Shown here piece after piece: positions 33,625-41,499 of a stretch of 64,000 nucleotides of DNA. The translations under genes were made by a program, and so were the position numbers. The stretch comes from Paenibacillus durus ATCC 35681 (lineage in GTDB: Bacteria > Bacillota > Bacilli > Paenibacillales > Paenibacillaceae). The number at the start of each line of letters is the position of its first letter. Positions within the stretch are counted from its first letter, which is position 1. The notes beneath the pieces were generated by a model, which saw only the letters and a list, made by a program, of their open reading frames with translations, had not been told where the DNA came from and did not search any database. The DNA lies in NCBI RefSeq assembly GCF_000993825.1, contig NZ_CP011114.1, positions 2,852,001 through 2,916,000 of the forward strand, given 5' to 3'.

Positions 33625-33655
33625 ATTATATCACATGTTTTTGGGTCGCGCACAA
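33625..33655 (-). promoter_or_regulatory. Extended -10 promoter of the hepS operon
   Basis: Perfect TATAAT with TG one base upstream, and TTGTGC 19 nt before it. A direct repeat GACAAGATTG occurs twice immediately downstream, at the predicted start site (33602-33623). Confidence 0.6.
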
Positions 33656-33692
33656 CCGGGCTGCCAGCTGTTCCTCGTCTTCTTAGTTAATT

Positions 33693-34247
33693 TTACCCGG
33701 ATGAGGCAGGAATGAATTGATTTTTCCAGAGGCTCGTTTCACTGATTCGAAAAGCAGCCTTAAGACGGCCAGGAAGCGGCAGATTGCCGGCCGTTTGCAG
33801 CTCCCTCAGCAGTTCGCCGGACAGCTCCTGGCGCCTGGCGTCCGCTGCCAGCAGCAGACGGGCTGTACCCAGCCATTTGTCCTCCGCAATGATTCTTAGC
33901 ATAACCTGATCGATATTTTCCGTATCCCGAAAAGCGAAGAGGAAAGCCTTGGCCATATCGGCGTATACCTCACTAGGCTGAAGCCTGCTGTCCGTAATCT
34001 TCAAATCCAGCGACAGCACTCCATCCTCTAAGCCGACGCTGCCGATGGACATGGAGAAAGGGAGGCTGCCGACCGAATCCACCAAATTGGCGTCCCCTAG
34101 AATAATTCCGTCCTTTGCTGACGAAAGGGTCTCCACCGTCCTATGTTCGCCCAGCATGGAAGAATGAAGGCTCTCCATCCTTGGAAGCAAAGCGGCGGAA
34201 ACCGCCGTAACCAGCAGCGCCGCTCCAATCCACCATGTCCGGTTCAT
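33693..34247 (-). CDS. Membrane-anchored protein of unknown function
   Basis: A 184-aa protein with an N-terminal hydrophobic helix (residues 5-22) and an extracytoplasmic domain of mixed structure (about 40-184). I do not recognise the family. It has no lipobox and no catalytic motif. It lies between mtrB and hepS, where B. subtilis has no such gene, and is probably read with hbs or mtrB or from its own promoter. Confidence 0.65.
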   Translation of the reverse strand: MNRTWWIGAALLVTAVSAALLPRMESLHSSMLGEHRTVETLSSAKDGIILGDANLVDSVGSLPFSMSIGSVGLEDGVLSLDLKITDSRLQPSEVYADMAKAFLFAFRDTENIDQVMLRIIAEDKWLGTARLLLAADARRQELSGELLRELQTAGNLPLPGRLKAAFRISETSLWKNQFIPASSG

Positions 34248-34331
34248 CGTTCATCCCCCTTTACGCCTAAGCAGCAATGTACGCGCACAGATGACCTGGA
34301 ACAAGCGTGAAACCCATACTTTTTTATATGC

Positions 34332-34355
34332 AAAAAAAAGCAGGCTATGCCTGCT
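34332..34355 (-). terminator. Terminator after mtrB
   Basis: AGCAGGC/GCCTGCT stem with a 3-nt loop and seven T on the minus strand, directly after the mtrB stop. Confidence 0.85.
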
Positions 34356-34358
34356 GCT

Positions 34359-34607
34359 TTAGATGCCGCTCTCCAATTGTCCGTGCTTGGTCATGATCTC
34401 CGCCTTGCCGCGAATTTTCATCGCCGAGGTATGATCGGTAAACTGCGCAATCAGCACCTCTCCCTTGTCGAGCTTCTCGGTATGATGAAAGCGGGTATCC
34501 AGACCTCTCGTCAGCCCGATCACCTGCACGCCGTTCTCTTTGGCCTTGACGACGATATAGTCGCTCTCCGCCGCATCCGGGGCGCCTTCGTTCTTGCTCT
34601 CGCTCAT
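34359..34607 (-). CDS. mtrB: trp RNA-binding attenuation protein TRAP
   Basis: Tryptophan-activated RNA-binding protein that forms an 11-membered ring and wraps (G/U)AG repeats. The 82-aa protein has an 8-residue longer N-terminus than B. subtilis MtrB, then aligns without gaps. Lys45, Lys64 and Arg66 match the RNA-contacting Lys37, Lys56 and Arg58. GGAGG lies 8 nt before the ATG. In B. subtilis mtrB follows mtrA (folE); here it follows hbs directly and has its own terminator. Its target is the site before trpE at 23858-23912. Confidence 0.96.
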   Translation of the reverse strand: MSESKNEGAPDAAESDYIVVKAKENGVQVIGLTRGLDTRFHHTEKLDKGEVLIAQFTDHTSAMKIRGKAEIMTKHGQLESGI

Positions 34608-34644
34608 CGCTAGTCCTCCCTTCGGAAATATCGCTTTGCCGCAC

Positions 34645-34676
34645 TTAAAAATAAATGCCGCCTGAAAGGGCGGCAT
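34645..34676 (-). terminator. Terminator after hbs
   Basis: ATGCCGCC/GGCGGCAT stem with a 6-nt loop, followed by TTATTTTTA on the minus strand, between hbs and mtrB. Confidence 0.75.
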
Positions 34677-34718
34677 GGTTGATGCGAATCTTAGTCATAA
34701 TCGGCTATGTAGAAATCA

Positions 34719-34991
34719 TTATTTAATTCCGTCTTTAAGCGCCTTGCCCGGTTTGAATGCCGGAACTTTGCTCGAAGGAATTTCGATTTCTTCACCGGTT
34801 TGCGGATTGCGGCCTTTGCGTGCGGAACGTTCGCGGACTTCAAAGTTTCCAAATCCGACCAGCTGCACTTTGTCACCGCCCTGCAAAGCTTCTGTAATCG
34901 CCTCGAATACAGCGTCTACTGCTTTGGTAACATCTTTCTTGGGAAGTTCGGTTGCTTCCGTCACTTGGTTGATCAAATCAGATTTATTCAT
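34719..34991 (-). CDS. hup: DNA-binding protein HU
   Basis: Histone-like nucleoid protein, 90 aa, with the full HU fold: N-terminal [10 protein letters not shown] helix, [21 protein letters not shown] beta arm and C-terminal [12 protein letters not shown]. Essential as hbs in B. subtilis. CCAGGGAGGTGAG-type ribosome site before the ATG. A weak TTTCAC-17-TATATT promoter is visible near 35050-35080. Confidence 0.98.
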   Translation of the reverse strand: MNKSDLINQVTEATELPKKDVTKAVDAVFEAITEALQGGDKVQLVGFGNFEVRERSARKGRNPQTGEEIEIPSSKVPAFKPGKALKDGIK

Positions 34992-35198
34992 TTCTTCTCA
35001 CCTCCCTGGCAAGTTCTCCGTTATTGTTCACTGTTTCCGTTTCAACGTAAAATATACATGATTATTTCGTAAAGTGAAACATTGCCGGCATCTTTCCCCG
35101 GATGCGCAACAAATTTATAGTAATACAGGCCATCCATAATTTCAAGGCGTTCCGAAAAAAACAAGCTGAAATGATTTCCTGCATCTCCAAAACGGCAT

Positions 35199-35229
35199 AA
35201 AAAGAGCGGAACCTTAGCGTCCCGCTCTT
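35199..35229 (-). terminator. Terminator after spoIVA
   Basis: AAGAGCGG/CCGCTCTT stem, extended by wobble pairs, with a T-rich tail on the minus strand, 34 nt after the spoIVA stop. Confidence 0.7.
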
Positions 35230-35263
35230 ATTTCTTCGCTATTTTTTTTACCTTTAGAGAGGC

Positions 35264-36742
35264 TTACAGAATAATAGCAATCAATCCGCCGGACCCTTCG
35301 TTGATAATGCGGCCCAGCGTTTCCTGCAGCTTGTAGCGGGCGTTGTCCGGCATCATGGCGATTTTGCCCTGAATGCCTTCCCGGACGATGCTGTGCAGCG
35401 ACCGGCCGAATATATCCGACTCCCAGATCTTGATCGGGTCTTTCTCAAAATCCTGCATCAGATAGCGTACAAGCTCTTCGCTCTGCTTCTCCGTACCGAT
35501 AATTGGCGAGAATTCTGATTCGACATCAACACGGATCATATGGATAGACGGAGCCGTCGCTTTCAGCCGCACCCCAAAACGAGTACCCTGGCGGATCAGC
35601 TCCGGCTCGTCGAGCGCCATTTCGGCCAGTGAAGGCGCGGCGATGCCGTAGCCTGTCGTCTTGACCATTTCGAGCGCTTCCGCGAACCGGTCGTATTCCC
35701 GCTTGGCATGGGAGAATTCCTGCATGAGCTGCAGCAGATGATCCTTGCCGCGGATTTCGACGCCGACGACTTCCATCAGCACCTGGTCGTACAGCTCTTC
35801 AGGCGCGTACAGGTCGATCTCGGCGACGCCCTGGCCCATATTCATGCCGCTAAGTCCGGCTCTGTCGATAAAGTCATACTCCGTGAACTGGGAGACCAGC
35901 CGGTCTACATCGCGCAGGCGGCGGATATCCTTAACCGTGTCGCGCACGGAATTCTCGTAATTGCTGCGCAGCCAGTGATTCTCGGGCAGCACCATCACCC
36001 AGCTCGGCAGATTGACATTCACTTCATGCACGGGGAATTCATATAATACTTCACGCAGCACGCCGGTGACGTCATCCTCGGACATCGTAGCGGCGCTAAG
36101 CGACATGACCGGAATATCGTATTTAGCGGCCAGCTCGCTGCGGAGCTGCTGGGTTTCCTCGCTTCTCGGCCGGGTGGAGTTAATGACAACTACGAACGGC
36201 TTGCCGACCTCCTTAAGTTCCGCAATAACGCGTTCTTCCGAATCTACGTACGAGCTGCGCGGAATTTCCGCTACGGTGCCGTCCGTGGTGACGACGACGC
36301 CAAGCGTCGAATGCTCTTGGATTACTTTCCGGGTGCCGATTTCCGCCGCCTCCTGAAACGGAATCGGCTCTTCGAACCAGGGTGTGGAGATCATCCGAGG
36401 GCCGTTCTCGTCCTCGTAGCCTTTGGCCCCGTCGACCGCATAGCCGACACAATCCACGAGTCTGACGTTAACCTCAAGCCCCTCGGTAACCTTGATTTGT
36501 ACCGCGTTGTTCGGAACGAACTTGGGTTCGGTCGTCATAATCGTCTTGCCTGCGGCGCTCTGCGGCAGCTCATCCACAGCACGCGCGCGGTCCGCCTCGC
36601 TCGTTATGTTAGGCAGTACGATCGTTTCCATAAAGCGCTTAATAAATGTTGACTTCCCCGTGCGGACCGCGCCGACGACTCCCAGATAGATGTCCCCGCC
36701 GGTGCGTTCGGCAATGTCCTTGAAAATATCCACTTTTTCCAA
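35264..36742 (-). CDS. spoIVA: Stage IV sporulation protein A
   Basis: ATPase that polymerises on the forespore surface as the basement layer of the spore coat. At 492 aa it equals the B. subtilis length. The Walker A motif GAVRTGKS is at residues 24-31, with Lys30 in place. I chose the TTG at 36742: GGAGGGG lies about 8 nt upstream and the protein then starts EKVDIFKDIAERTGG as in homologues. The frame is open further upstream without homology. A sigma-E-like promoter lies about 200 nt upstream. Confidence 0.95.
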   Translation of the reverse strand: MEKVDIFKDIAERTGGDIYLGVVGAVRTGKSTFIKRFMETIVLPNITSEADRARAVDELPQSAAGKTIMTTEPKFVPNNAVQIKVTEGLEVNVRLVDCVGYAVDGAKGYEDENGPRMISTPWFEEPIPFQEAAEIGTRKVIQEHSTLGVVVTTDGTVAEIPRSSYVDSEERVIAELKEVGKPFVVVINSTRPRSEETQQLRSELAAKYDIPVMSLSAATMSEDDVTGVLREVLYEFPVHEVNVNLPSWVMVLPENHWLRSNYENSVRDTVKDIRRLRDVDRLVSQFTEYDFIDRAGLSGMNMGQGVAEIDLYAPEELYDQVLMEVVGVEIRGKDHLLQLMQEFSHAKREYDRFAEALEMVKTTGYGIAAPSLAEMALDEPELIRQGTRFGVRLKATAPSIHMIRVDVESEFSPIIGTEKQSEELVRYLMQDFEKDPIKIWESDIFGRSLHSIVREGIQGKIAMMPDNARYKLQETLGRIINEGSGGLIAIIL

Positions 36743-36941
36743 AAGAGATCCCCTCCTCATATACTTCCGAAGAAAAAATGCCTGAAGAGCATCGACTTCG
36801 CGCTTGCCGCCGGTGTTCATCGCCTTCACGGCATGAACCGGACTCTGAACTCACAGCCCGGCTGAAGCTTGGTCCGTAAGATCCGTAAGCTTTGCCCCGC
36901 GGTAAACCCCGAACGCTCGGACATGCATTTGGACTAGTATC

Positions 36942-36970
36942 ATCATATGTATCCGCTGCGGATTTATGAC
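36942..36970 (-). promoter_or_regulatory. Possible sigma-E promoter of spoIVA
   Basis: GTCATAAA and CATATGAT with about 13 nt between fit the mother-cell sigma-E pattern (ATA in the -35, CATAnnnT in the -10). spoIVA is a sigma-E gene in B. subtilis. The rest of the gap at 36743-37188 shows no gene or other signal. Confidence 0.5.
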
Positions 36971-37188
36971 CTGCTTCCACGCAATTTAAAGGTTGTTTCT
37001 TAGATTTAAGAGTACGACAGGCGTTACTGCAGCCCGGAAGCTTTCTCATCATGCATATGAACATCCCGCCGGAAATAGAACACCCTTCAGAAACATAGAC
37101 CGGACAAAACTACTAATCTTTCATCGCACGCAAAAAGACAGTCATCCCACGGACAACTGCCCTTTCATAGCAGATACATGTATTTTTG

Positions 37189-37992
37189 TTACTCCGCTCC
37201 TTGCCCATTGGATGGTGTGCGGGGAACAGGCTGGCCTCCCGCCCAGTAATAGGGGAGCGATTTGACAGGGACAAACCAGGAACTTCCCAGCAGCAGCGGG
37301 CGCAGATCCTCGCCTGCGGCCGGCTGCACTCCCGTCTTGTCTATCACAGCCATAATGTCGAATGCGTAATCGGCGTATACACCACCGGACTTATCCATAA
37401 TAAAATCCATCTCCTGGCCGGAGTACACGCTTGCTAGCTTTATCCATTCCGTTCCTGCCTTCTTGCCGTCGATCTTGTACAGACCTGGATACATTTCTCC
37501 GGCGGCGGGCAGCTCTCCGTTATGGGCCGAGCGGTACAGATTCACCTTCCGCTGGACATCGTTCACTGCCTGAACCGTAACCAGATCCATCACCTTAACC
37601 GTCGGATCTCTCTCCTCATCCAGCAGCAAAAAATAGGCGCTGCCTCCCTTTTCGAAGGCCGCTGCCGGAATATCGTCCAAATAACCCTTTTTGTTCAGCT
37701 TGTCCAGATCTATCCGAAATTTCTCGAACCTTGGGGTGGCCCCGTCCGCGTTCAAGATTGGAAGCACGCCCTCCTCCTTGTAGAAATCGTCGACAGCCGA
37801 CTGAACCCGGCTCACACTTTCACGGTAGCTGACGGCGGTCTTTCCTTCCTCCCTGCCGGTATACAGGCAGCCGGACAGGAAGAGAGTAAGGACTATCGTT
37901 CCCAGCACGCCCGCAGAACGTAATGGCGGCAGAATGACTCCTCGAATGACTCCTGCCCGGCTTGACGGCCTCTCCTTCGGCATACTTACCAC
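37189..37992 (-). CDS. Lipoprotein, positional counterpart of YphF
   Basis: A 267-aa exported lipoprotein. A hydrophobic stretch (about 24-41) ends in the lipobox LSGC, with the modified Cys near residue 42. The mature domain begins with a YRESVSRVQSAVDDFYKEEGVLP segment resembling pilin-like or anti-sigma-like helices; no enzyme motif is seen. I kept the GTG at 37992, spaced 7 nt from GAGG; an ATG at 37983 is possible. It overlaps the ferredoxin gene by 7 nt. The position between spoIVA and the DUF2768 gene matches yphF. Confidence 0.75.
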   Translation of the reverse strand: MVSMPKERPSSRAGVIRGVILPPLRSAGVLGTIVLTLFLSGCLYTGREEGKTAVSYRESVSRVQSAVDDFYKEEGVLPILNADGATPRFEKFRIDLDKLNKKGYLDDIPAAAFEKGGSAYFLLLDEERDPTVKVMDLVTVQAVNDVQRKVNLYRSAHNGELPAAGEMYPGLYKIDGKKAGTEWIKLASVYSGQEMDFIMDKSGGVYADYAFDIMAVIDKTGVQPAAGEDLRPLLLGSSWFVPVKSLPYYWAGGQPVPRTPSNGQGAE

Positions 37993-38354
37993 AATTCATC
38001 CTCGCGGCCGCGCCGCGCCTCTTCCAGCCTGCGCCTCACGGCAGCTTTCAAAGGGTCTTCGGGAATGGTCACACGAATGTCTCCCTGCACAATCGCCTGA
38101 CAGGCGAGACGGACGCCATCGCTAAGCTGGCTGCCCAGTTTGCGCCGTTCGATATCTCCAGGAGGCTTAACCCCGCCCGCAGTCTCATCCTCAACCTTGA
38201 CCTTGCACATGAGGCAGCCGGCTTTCCCGTCGCAGCGGGAAGCTATTTTAACGCCCGCCTTGCGCGCTGCTGTGAGCAGCGATGCGCCCCCGGCAATTTC
38301 GGTCTGCCGCCCCTCCGGCAAGAAAACAACCTTATATCCTCTATGCGTCTTCAT
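37986..38354 (-). CDS. 2Fe-2S ferredoxin
   Basis: A 122-aa plant-type-fold ferredoxin. Cluster ligands are Cys41, Cys47, Cys50 (in RCDGKAGCLMC) and Cys85 (RLACQ), a C-x5-C-x2-C-x34-C pattern close to the adrenodoxin-like type. The basic C-terminal extension (about 100-122) is unusual. Redox partner unknown. GAGGAGG lies 12 nt before the ATG. Probably cotranscribed with the lipoprotein gene. Confidence 0.87.
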   Translation of the reverse strand: MKTHRGYKVVFLPEGRQTEIAGGASLLTAARKAGVKIASRCDGKAGCLMCKVKVEDETAGGVKPPGDIERRKLGSQLSDGVRLACQAIVQGDIRVTIPEDPLKAAVRRRLEEARRGREDELW

Positions 38355-38400
38355 CGATGTCAGTATCCTCCTCTTAGCGCTCCAAGTACGAACAGCAATA

Positions 38401-39033
38401 TTATGAACAGAGCGCGGTTACCCCCAGCAGCTCCCCAAGCAGCCCAATATGGGTAAGCTCCAGCGAATTGCGCCGGATCAGCGTTTGAACCAGCGGCAGG
38501 TGAGCAGGTAAATTTCTCCTCATGACAGAGGCGATCGCCTCATAACGGTCTCTCCGTCCGCGTAGCACATTGAATACAAATTCATGGGCCAAAGGCATAA
38601 GCCGCAGCCTTCCGATGCCGGGATAATCCTTGGCGGGCGCTCCCGCCTGCAGAAGGCAGGTCTCCACATTGTACTTCGATGGACCGCTGCATACTTTAAA
38701 CCCGCATACGAGTTCCAAATGATAATCATCCAGCCGGTAATGACCAATTAGCGAAAAGCATCCGCAGCTCGAGTCTTCGGCCGGTTTCCCGCAAGCATAT
38801 CGTCCAAGAGCGGAATGGAGCCTGTCCACAGCCTCCAGGTCCGCGTACAGATCGATATCGCGAGGAGGCGCCGCAAGCGGCACATCGTGCAGAAGCAGCC
38901 CGCAGCTTCCTCCCAGGAGACATAACGGCGGGTCTTTCTCTTCCCGAAAGCATAATGCATCAGCAACCTGTACAAGAGCCTTGCGCAGCCCCTGAGGCAT
39001 AGTATCACCGGCTAACATTCCTTCACGCCCCAT
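38401..39033 (-). CDS. Nucleotidyltransferase-fold protein
   Basis: About 210 aa. The LLGGSCGLLLHDVPL-x-APPRDIDLYAD region gives the G-G-S helix and D-x-D metal site of nucleotidyltransferase-like proteins, of the type in minimal NTases and AbiEii-like proteins. The rest is unrecognised. It contains several cysteines (CGCF, CGFKVC). The start is uncertain: none of TTG 39060, ATG 39033, ATG 39018 or ATG 39000 has an ideal ribosome site. Substrate unknown. Confidence 0.65.
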   Translation of the reverse strand: MGREGMLAGDTMPQGLRKALVQVADALCFREEKDPPLCLLGGSCGLLLHDVPLAAPPRDIDLYADLEAVDRLHSALGRYACGKPAEDSSCGCFSLIGHYRLDDYHLELVCGFKVCSGPSKYNVETCLLQAGAPAKDYPGIGRLRLMPLAHEFVFNVLRGRRDRYEAIASVMRRNLPAHLPLVQTLIRRNSLELTHIGLLGELLGVTALCS

Positions 39034-39194
39034 TCCTTCAAAAATCGTGCTACGATTCAATCAGAAATATGTTCAGTTCGACGTTGAGAGGTTACCTGTT
39101 ACTTCCAGTATGGCCTGGCAGACCAGCGCTGCAGCCTTTGTTCAATTATGCGGACCGTTCCTTCCGTCTTACCGCAGCAGTTATATGTAACGGC

Positions 39195-39374
39195 TTACAT
39201 AATTGAGGCCATGCCGCCAAGCAATCCGATTAGCATGATGACAAAAGCGATGACGGACAACACTCCGCGGAGCATGCCTTTCGTCCTGCTACGGGCAAAC
39301 GTAATCAGAAATACGGACAGACCCATTATCAAAATGGAAATCAGGGACATCCACATTTTGGTCATCGGGTCCAT
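39195..39374 (-). CDS. DUF2768 small membrane protein
   Basis: A 59-aa protein with two membrane helices (about 9-26 and 38-58). It matches the DUF2768 family, found in Bacillus as the small gene between yphF and gpsA. AAGGAGG lies 7 nt before the ATG at 39374. Function unknown. Confidence 0.75.
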   Translation of the reverse strand: MDPMTKMWMSLISILIMGLSVFLITFARSRTKGMLRGVLSVIAFVIMLIGLLGGMASIM

Positions 39375-39425
39375 TCGCAGGCCTCCTTTCAACTGGATAT
39401 TATAGGCATATTATAACACGATTAC

Positions 39426-39464
39426 AAAAAAAAGAGCATCGGAACCGCGTTGGTTCTTTTGCTC
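39426..39464 (-). terminator. Terminator after spoVIF
   Basis: GAGCA-x3-GAACC/GGTTC-x3-TGCTC interrupted stem with a 5-nt loop and eight T on the minus strand, 18 nt after the spoVIF stop. Confidence 0.8.
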
Positions 39465-39482
39465 TTTTCGGGAAGAATACTC

Positions 39483-39758
39483 CTATTTTTTTAGCATCAT
39501 TTTCATTAAGGTTTCAATGCTGCTCGGATTCGCTCCGGTCTTCTTCACAGCACTGATAATTTCCTTAATCGTAGCTTCGCTGACCGGCACATTGGCCATC
39601 GCTGATACCTGCTTGATCAATTGGCGGAGCTGGGCTTCACTTTGCAGCGTCCCCGGCTTTACCGTACCGGCCAGCCTTTTAACGGCGCCTTCCGAGATGT
39701 TTTTGCCCGCCTTTTTATTGATGGCGTTCAAGGCGTCCTTGGAAAAATTTCGGCTCAT
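39483..39758 (-). CDS. spoVIF: Stage VI sporulation protein F
   Basis: A 91-aa protein. Its C-terminal half (LRQLIKQVSAMANVPVSEAT ... SIETLMKMMLKK) matches SpoVIF, a late mother-cell factor for coat assembly under GerE control in B. subtilis. The N-terminal half is basic. A GGAGG lies before the ATG. It stands between gpsA and the DUF2768 gene, away from its B. subtilis position. Confidence 0.82.
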   Translation of the reverse strand: MSRNFSKDALNAINKKAGKNISEGAVKRLAGTVKPGTLQSEAQLRQLIKQVSAMANVPVSEATIKEIISAVKKTGANPSSIETLMKMMLKK

Positions 39759-39836
39759 TTGTCATCCCTCCTCCGTCAATCCCCGATACAGCATATGAGG
39801 AAATCCGGTAAAAGGTGAGGGCTCTCCAAGGTTACT

Positions 39837-40877
39837 TCATGTATGCCATTGCTCCCATGTTTCCTGGGAGATGGACTCGAGTTCGGCTTTCGGATCGCGT
39901 CCCATAAGCGCTTCGACCGCTTCCCGCGGACTCCGGCCAAGGAACAGCACATGATAAATCTGGTCCGTAATCGGCATTTGTACGCCCAATTTGGCGGAGA
40001 TTGCGTAGGCTGCCTGGGTTGTGCGTATGCCTTCTACCACCATGCCCATCGAACCCAGCACCTCATCCAGCGGCTTGCCCTGTCCGAGCAGCGAGCCTGC
40101 CCGCCAGTTGCGGCTGTGCTTGCTTGTCGCCGTTACGACCAGGTCGCCGATTCCGGCGAGACCGGCGAATGTCAGAGGGTTCGCCCCAAGCTCTACACCT
40201 ACGCGGGAGATTTCCGCGATGCCCCGGGTAATCAGCGCCGCCTTGGCGTTATCGCCGTAACCGAGGCCGTCGGACATTCCCGCGCCGAGTGCAATGATGT
40301 TCTTGAGCGCTCCAGCCAACTCCACGCCAAGCATATCGCGATTTGTGTATACACGGAAGTCATTGTTCATGAACAAATCCTGAGCCCGTATCGCGGCTTT
40401 CTCATCCAGCGATGCGACGACGACCGTTGTCGGACAATGGCGGACGACCTCCTCCGCATGGCTCGGGCCGGAGAGGACAACGATACGGTCTTCATTACAG
40501 CCAAGCTCCTCGGATATAACCGTGGACATCCGTTTCATGCTCTCTGTCTCAAAGCCTTTGGTCGCATGGACGCAGAGCATCTCTTCCTTCCAGTGAGTCT
40601 TCAAACTGCGGGCGACCTGACGCATGCCCGATGAAGGAGCCACGATGACGACCGCTTTGGCGTCCGTCACAGCCTCTGCCATATCGGTTGTCGCGGTAAT
40701 GTTCTCGGGAAGAACCGCTCCCGGCAAATAACGCTCGTTCGTATGCCTGGCGTTGATCTCCTCCGACTGGGATGCGTTCCGCGTCCATAGATAGACCTTT
40801 GGATGGTTCGCCGCCAGAACGCTTGCCAGCGCTGTTCCCCAACTGCCCGCGACGAGTACGGCGACTTTGTCAGACAA
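39837..40877 (-). CDS. gpsA: Glycerol-3-phosphate dehydrogenase [NAD(P)+]
   Basis: Makes sn-glycerol 3-phosphate for phospholipids. The 346-aa protein has the catalytic lysine in GALKNIIALGAGMSDGLGYG, VLSGPSHAEEV and SKHSRNWRAG. The TTG at 40877 is the start: AAAGGAGG lies 8 nt upstream and it overlaps plsY by 8 nt. The dinucleotide-binding loop reads VAGSWG rather than the usual GAGSWG, so the first glycine is Val9. plsY, the next user of its product, is directly upstream. Confidence 0.94.
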   Translation of the reverse strand: MSDKVAVLVAGSWGTALASVLAANHPKVYLWTRNASQSEEINARHTNERYLPGAVLPENITATTDMAEAVTDAKAVVIVAPSSGMRQVARSLKTHWKEEMLCVHATKGFETESMKRMSTVISEELGCNEDRIVVLSGPSHAEEVVRHCPTTVVVASLDEKAAIRAQDLFMNNDFRVYTNRDMLGVELAGALKNIIALGAGMSDGLGYGDNAKAALITRGIAEISRVGVELGANPLTFAGLAGIGDLVVTATSKHSRNWRAGSLLGQGKPLDEVLGSMGMVVEGIRTTQAAYAISAKLGVQMPITDQIYHVLFLGRSPREAVEALMGRDPKAELESISQETWEQWHT

Positions 40878-41487
40878 CGCGCTTCCCTCCTTTGGACTTG
40901 GAGCCGATTTTATTCTCGCGCCGCTGCGCAATTTTAATTATATTCGTCCGGTGCCGCCAGAATGCAAAGACAGCGATGATCAGGCTGGTCCACAGAACCG
41001 GATATGTAAACCCGGTGAACAGCAGGAACACCGGCGTCAATGCAACGAACAGAAGGGACCCGAGCGAGACGTAACGGGTGACAACGATGGACAGAATAGC
41101 GATAATTCCTGCGTAAAGCGCGGGAAAAAAGGCTACTGTCGCCATGACACCAATCGTCGTCGCGATGCCTTTCCCGCCTTTGAAATGAAAGTAAAGCGGC
41201 CAGTTGTGCCCGATAATCGCCGCAATACCGCATGCGACGGAGACCCAGCCTCCCCATCCGCCTGCCCATACCCCGAGCCAAACGGCGGCAATGCCTTTAA
41301 GCACGTCCAGAGCAAGCACCAGTATGGCAGGTCCTGTTCCAAGAACCCGCAGTGTGTTGGTTGCTCCCGCGTTACCGCTGCCGTAATGGCGGATATCAAT
41401 GCCCTTAATCAGCCTTGCCAGCAGCACGCTAAAGCTGACGGAGCCAAGCAGATAACTAACAACAATTACTACGATTTCAAACGCCAC
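40870..41487 (-). CDS. plsY: Glycerol-3-phosphate acyltransferase PlsY
   Basis: Membrane enzyme that acylates glycerol 3-phosphate with acyl-phosphate. The 205-aa protein has five or so membrane helices and the conserved cytoplasmic loops GSGNAGATNTLR, HFKGGKGIATTIG and the RHRTNI motif near the C-terminus. It overlaps gpsA, which makes its substrate, and lies 12 nt after der. Confidence 0.96.
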   Translation of the reverse strand: MAFEIVVIVVSYLLGSVSFSVLLARLIKGIDIRHYGSGNAGATNTLRVLGTGPAILVLALDVLKGIAAVWLGVWAGGWGGWVSVACGIAAIIGHNWPLYFHFKGGKGIATTIGVMATVAFFPALYAGIIAILSIVVTRYVSLGSLLFVALTPVFLLFTGFTYPVLWTSLIIAVFAFWRHRTNIIKIAQRRENKIGSKSKGGKRVV

Positions 41488-41499
41488 GCTTCTTCTCCC

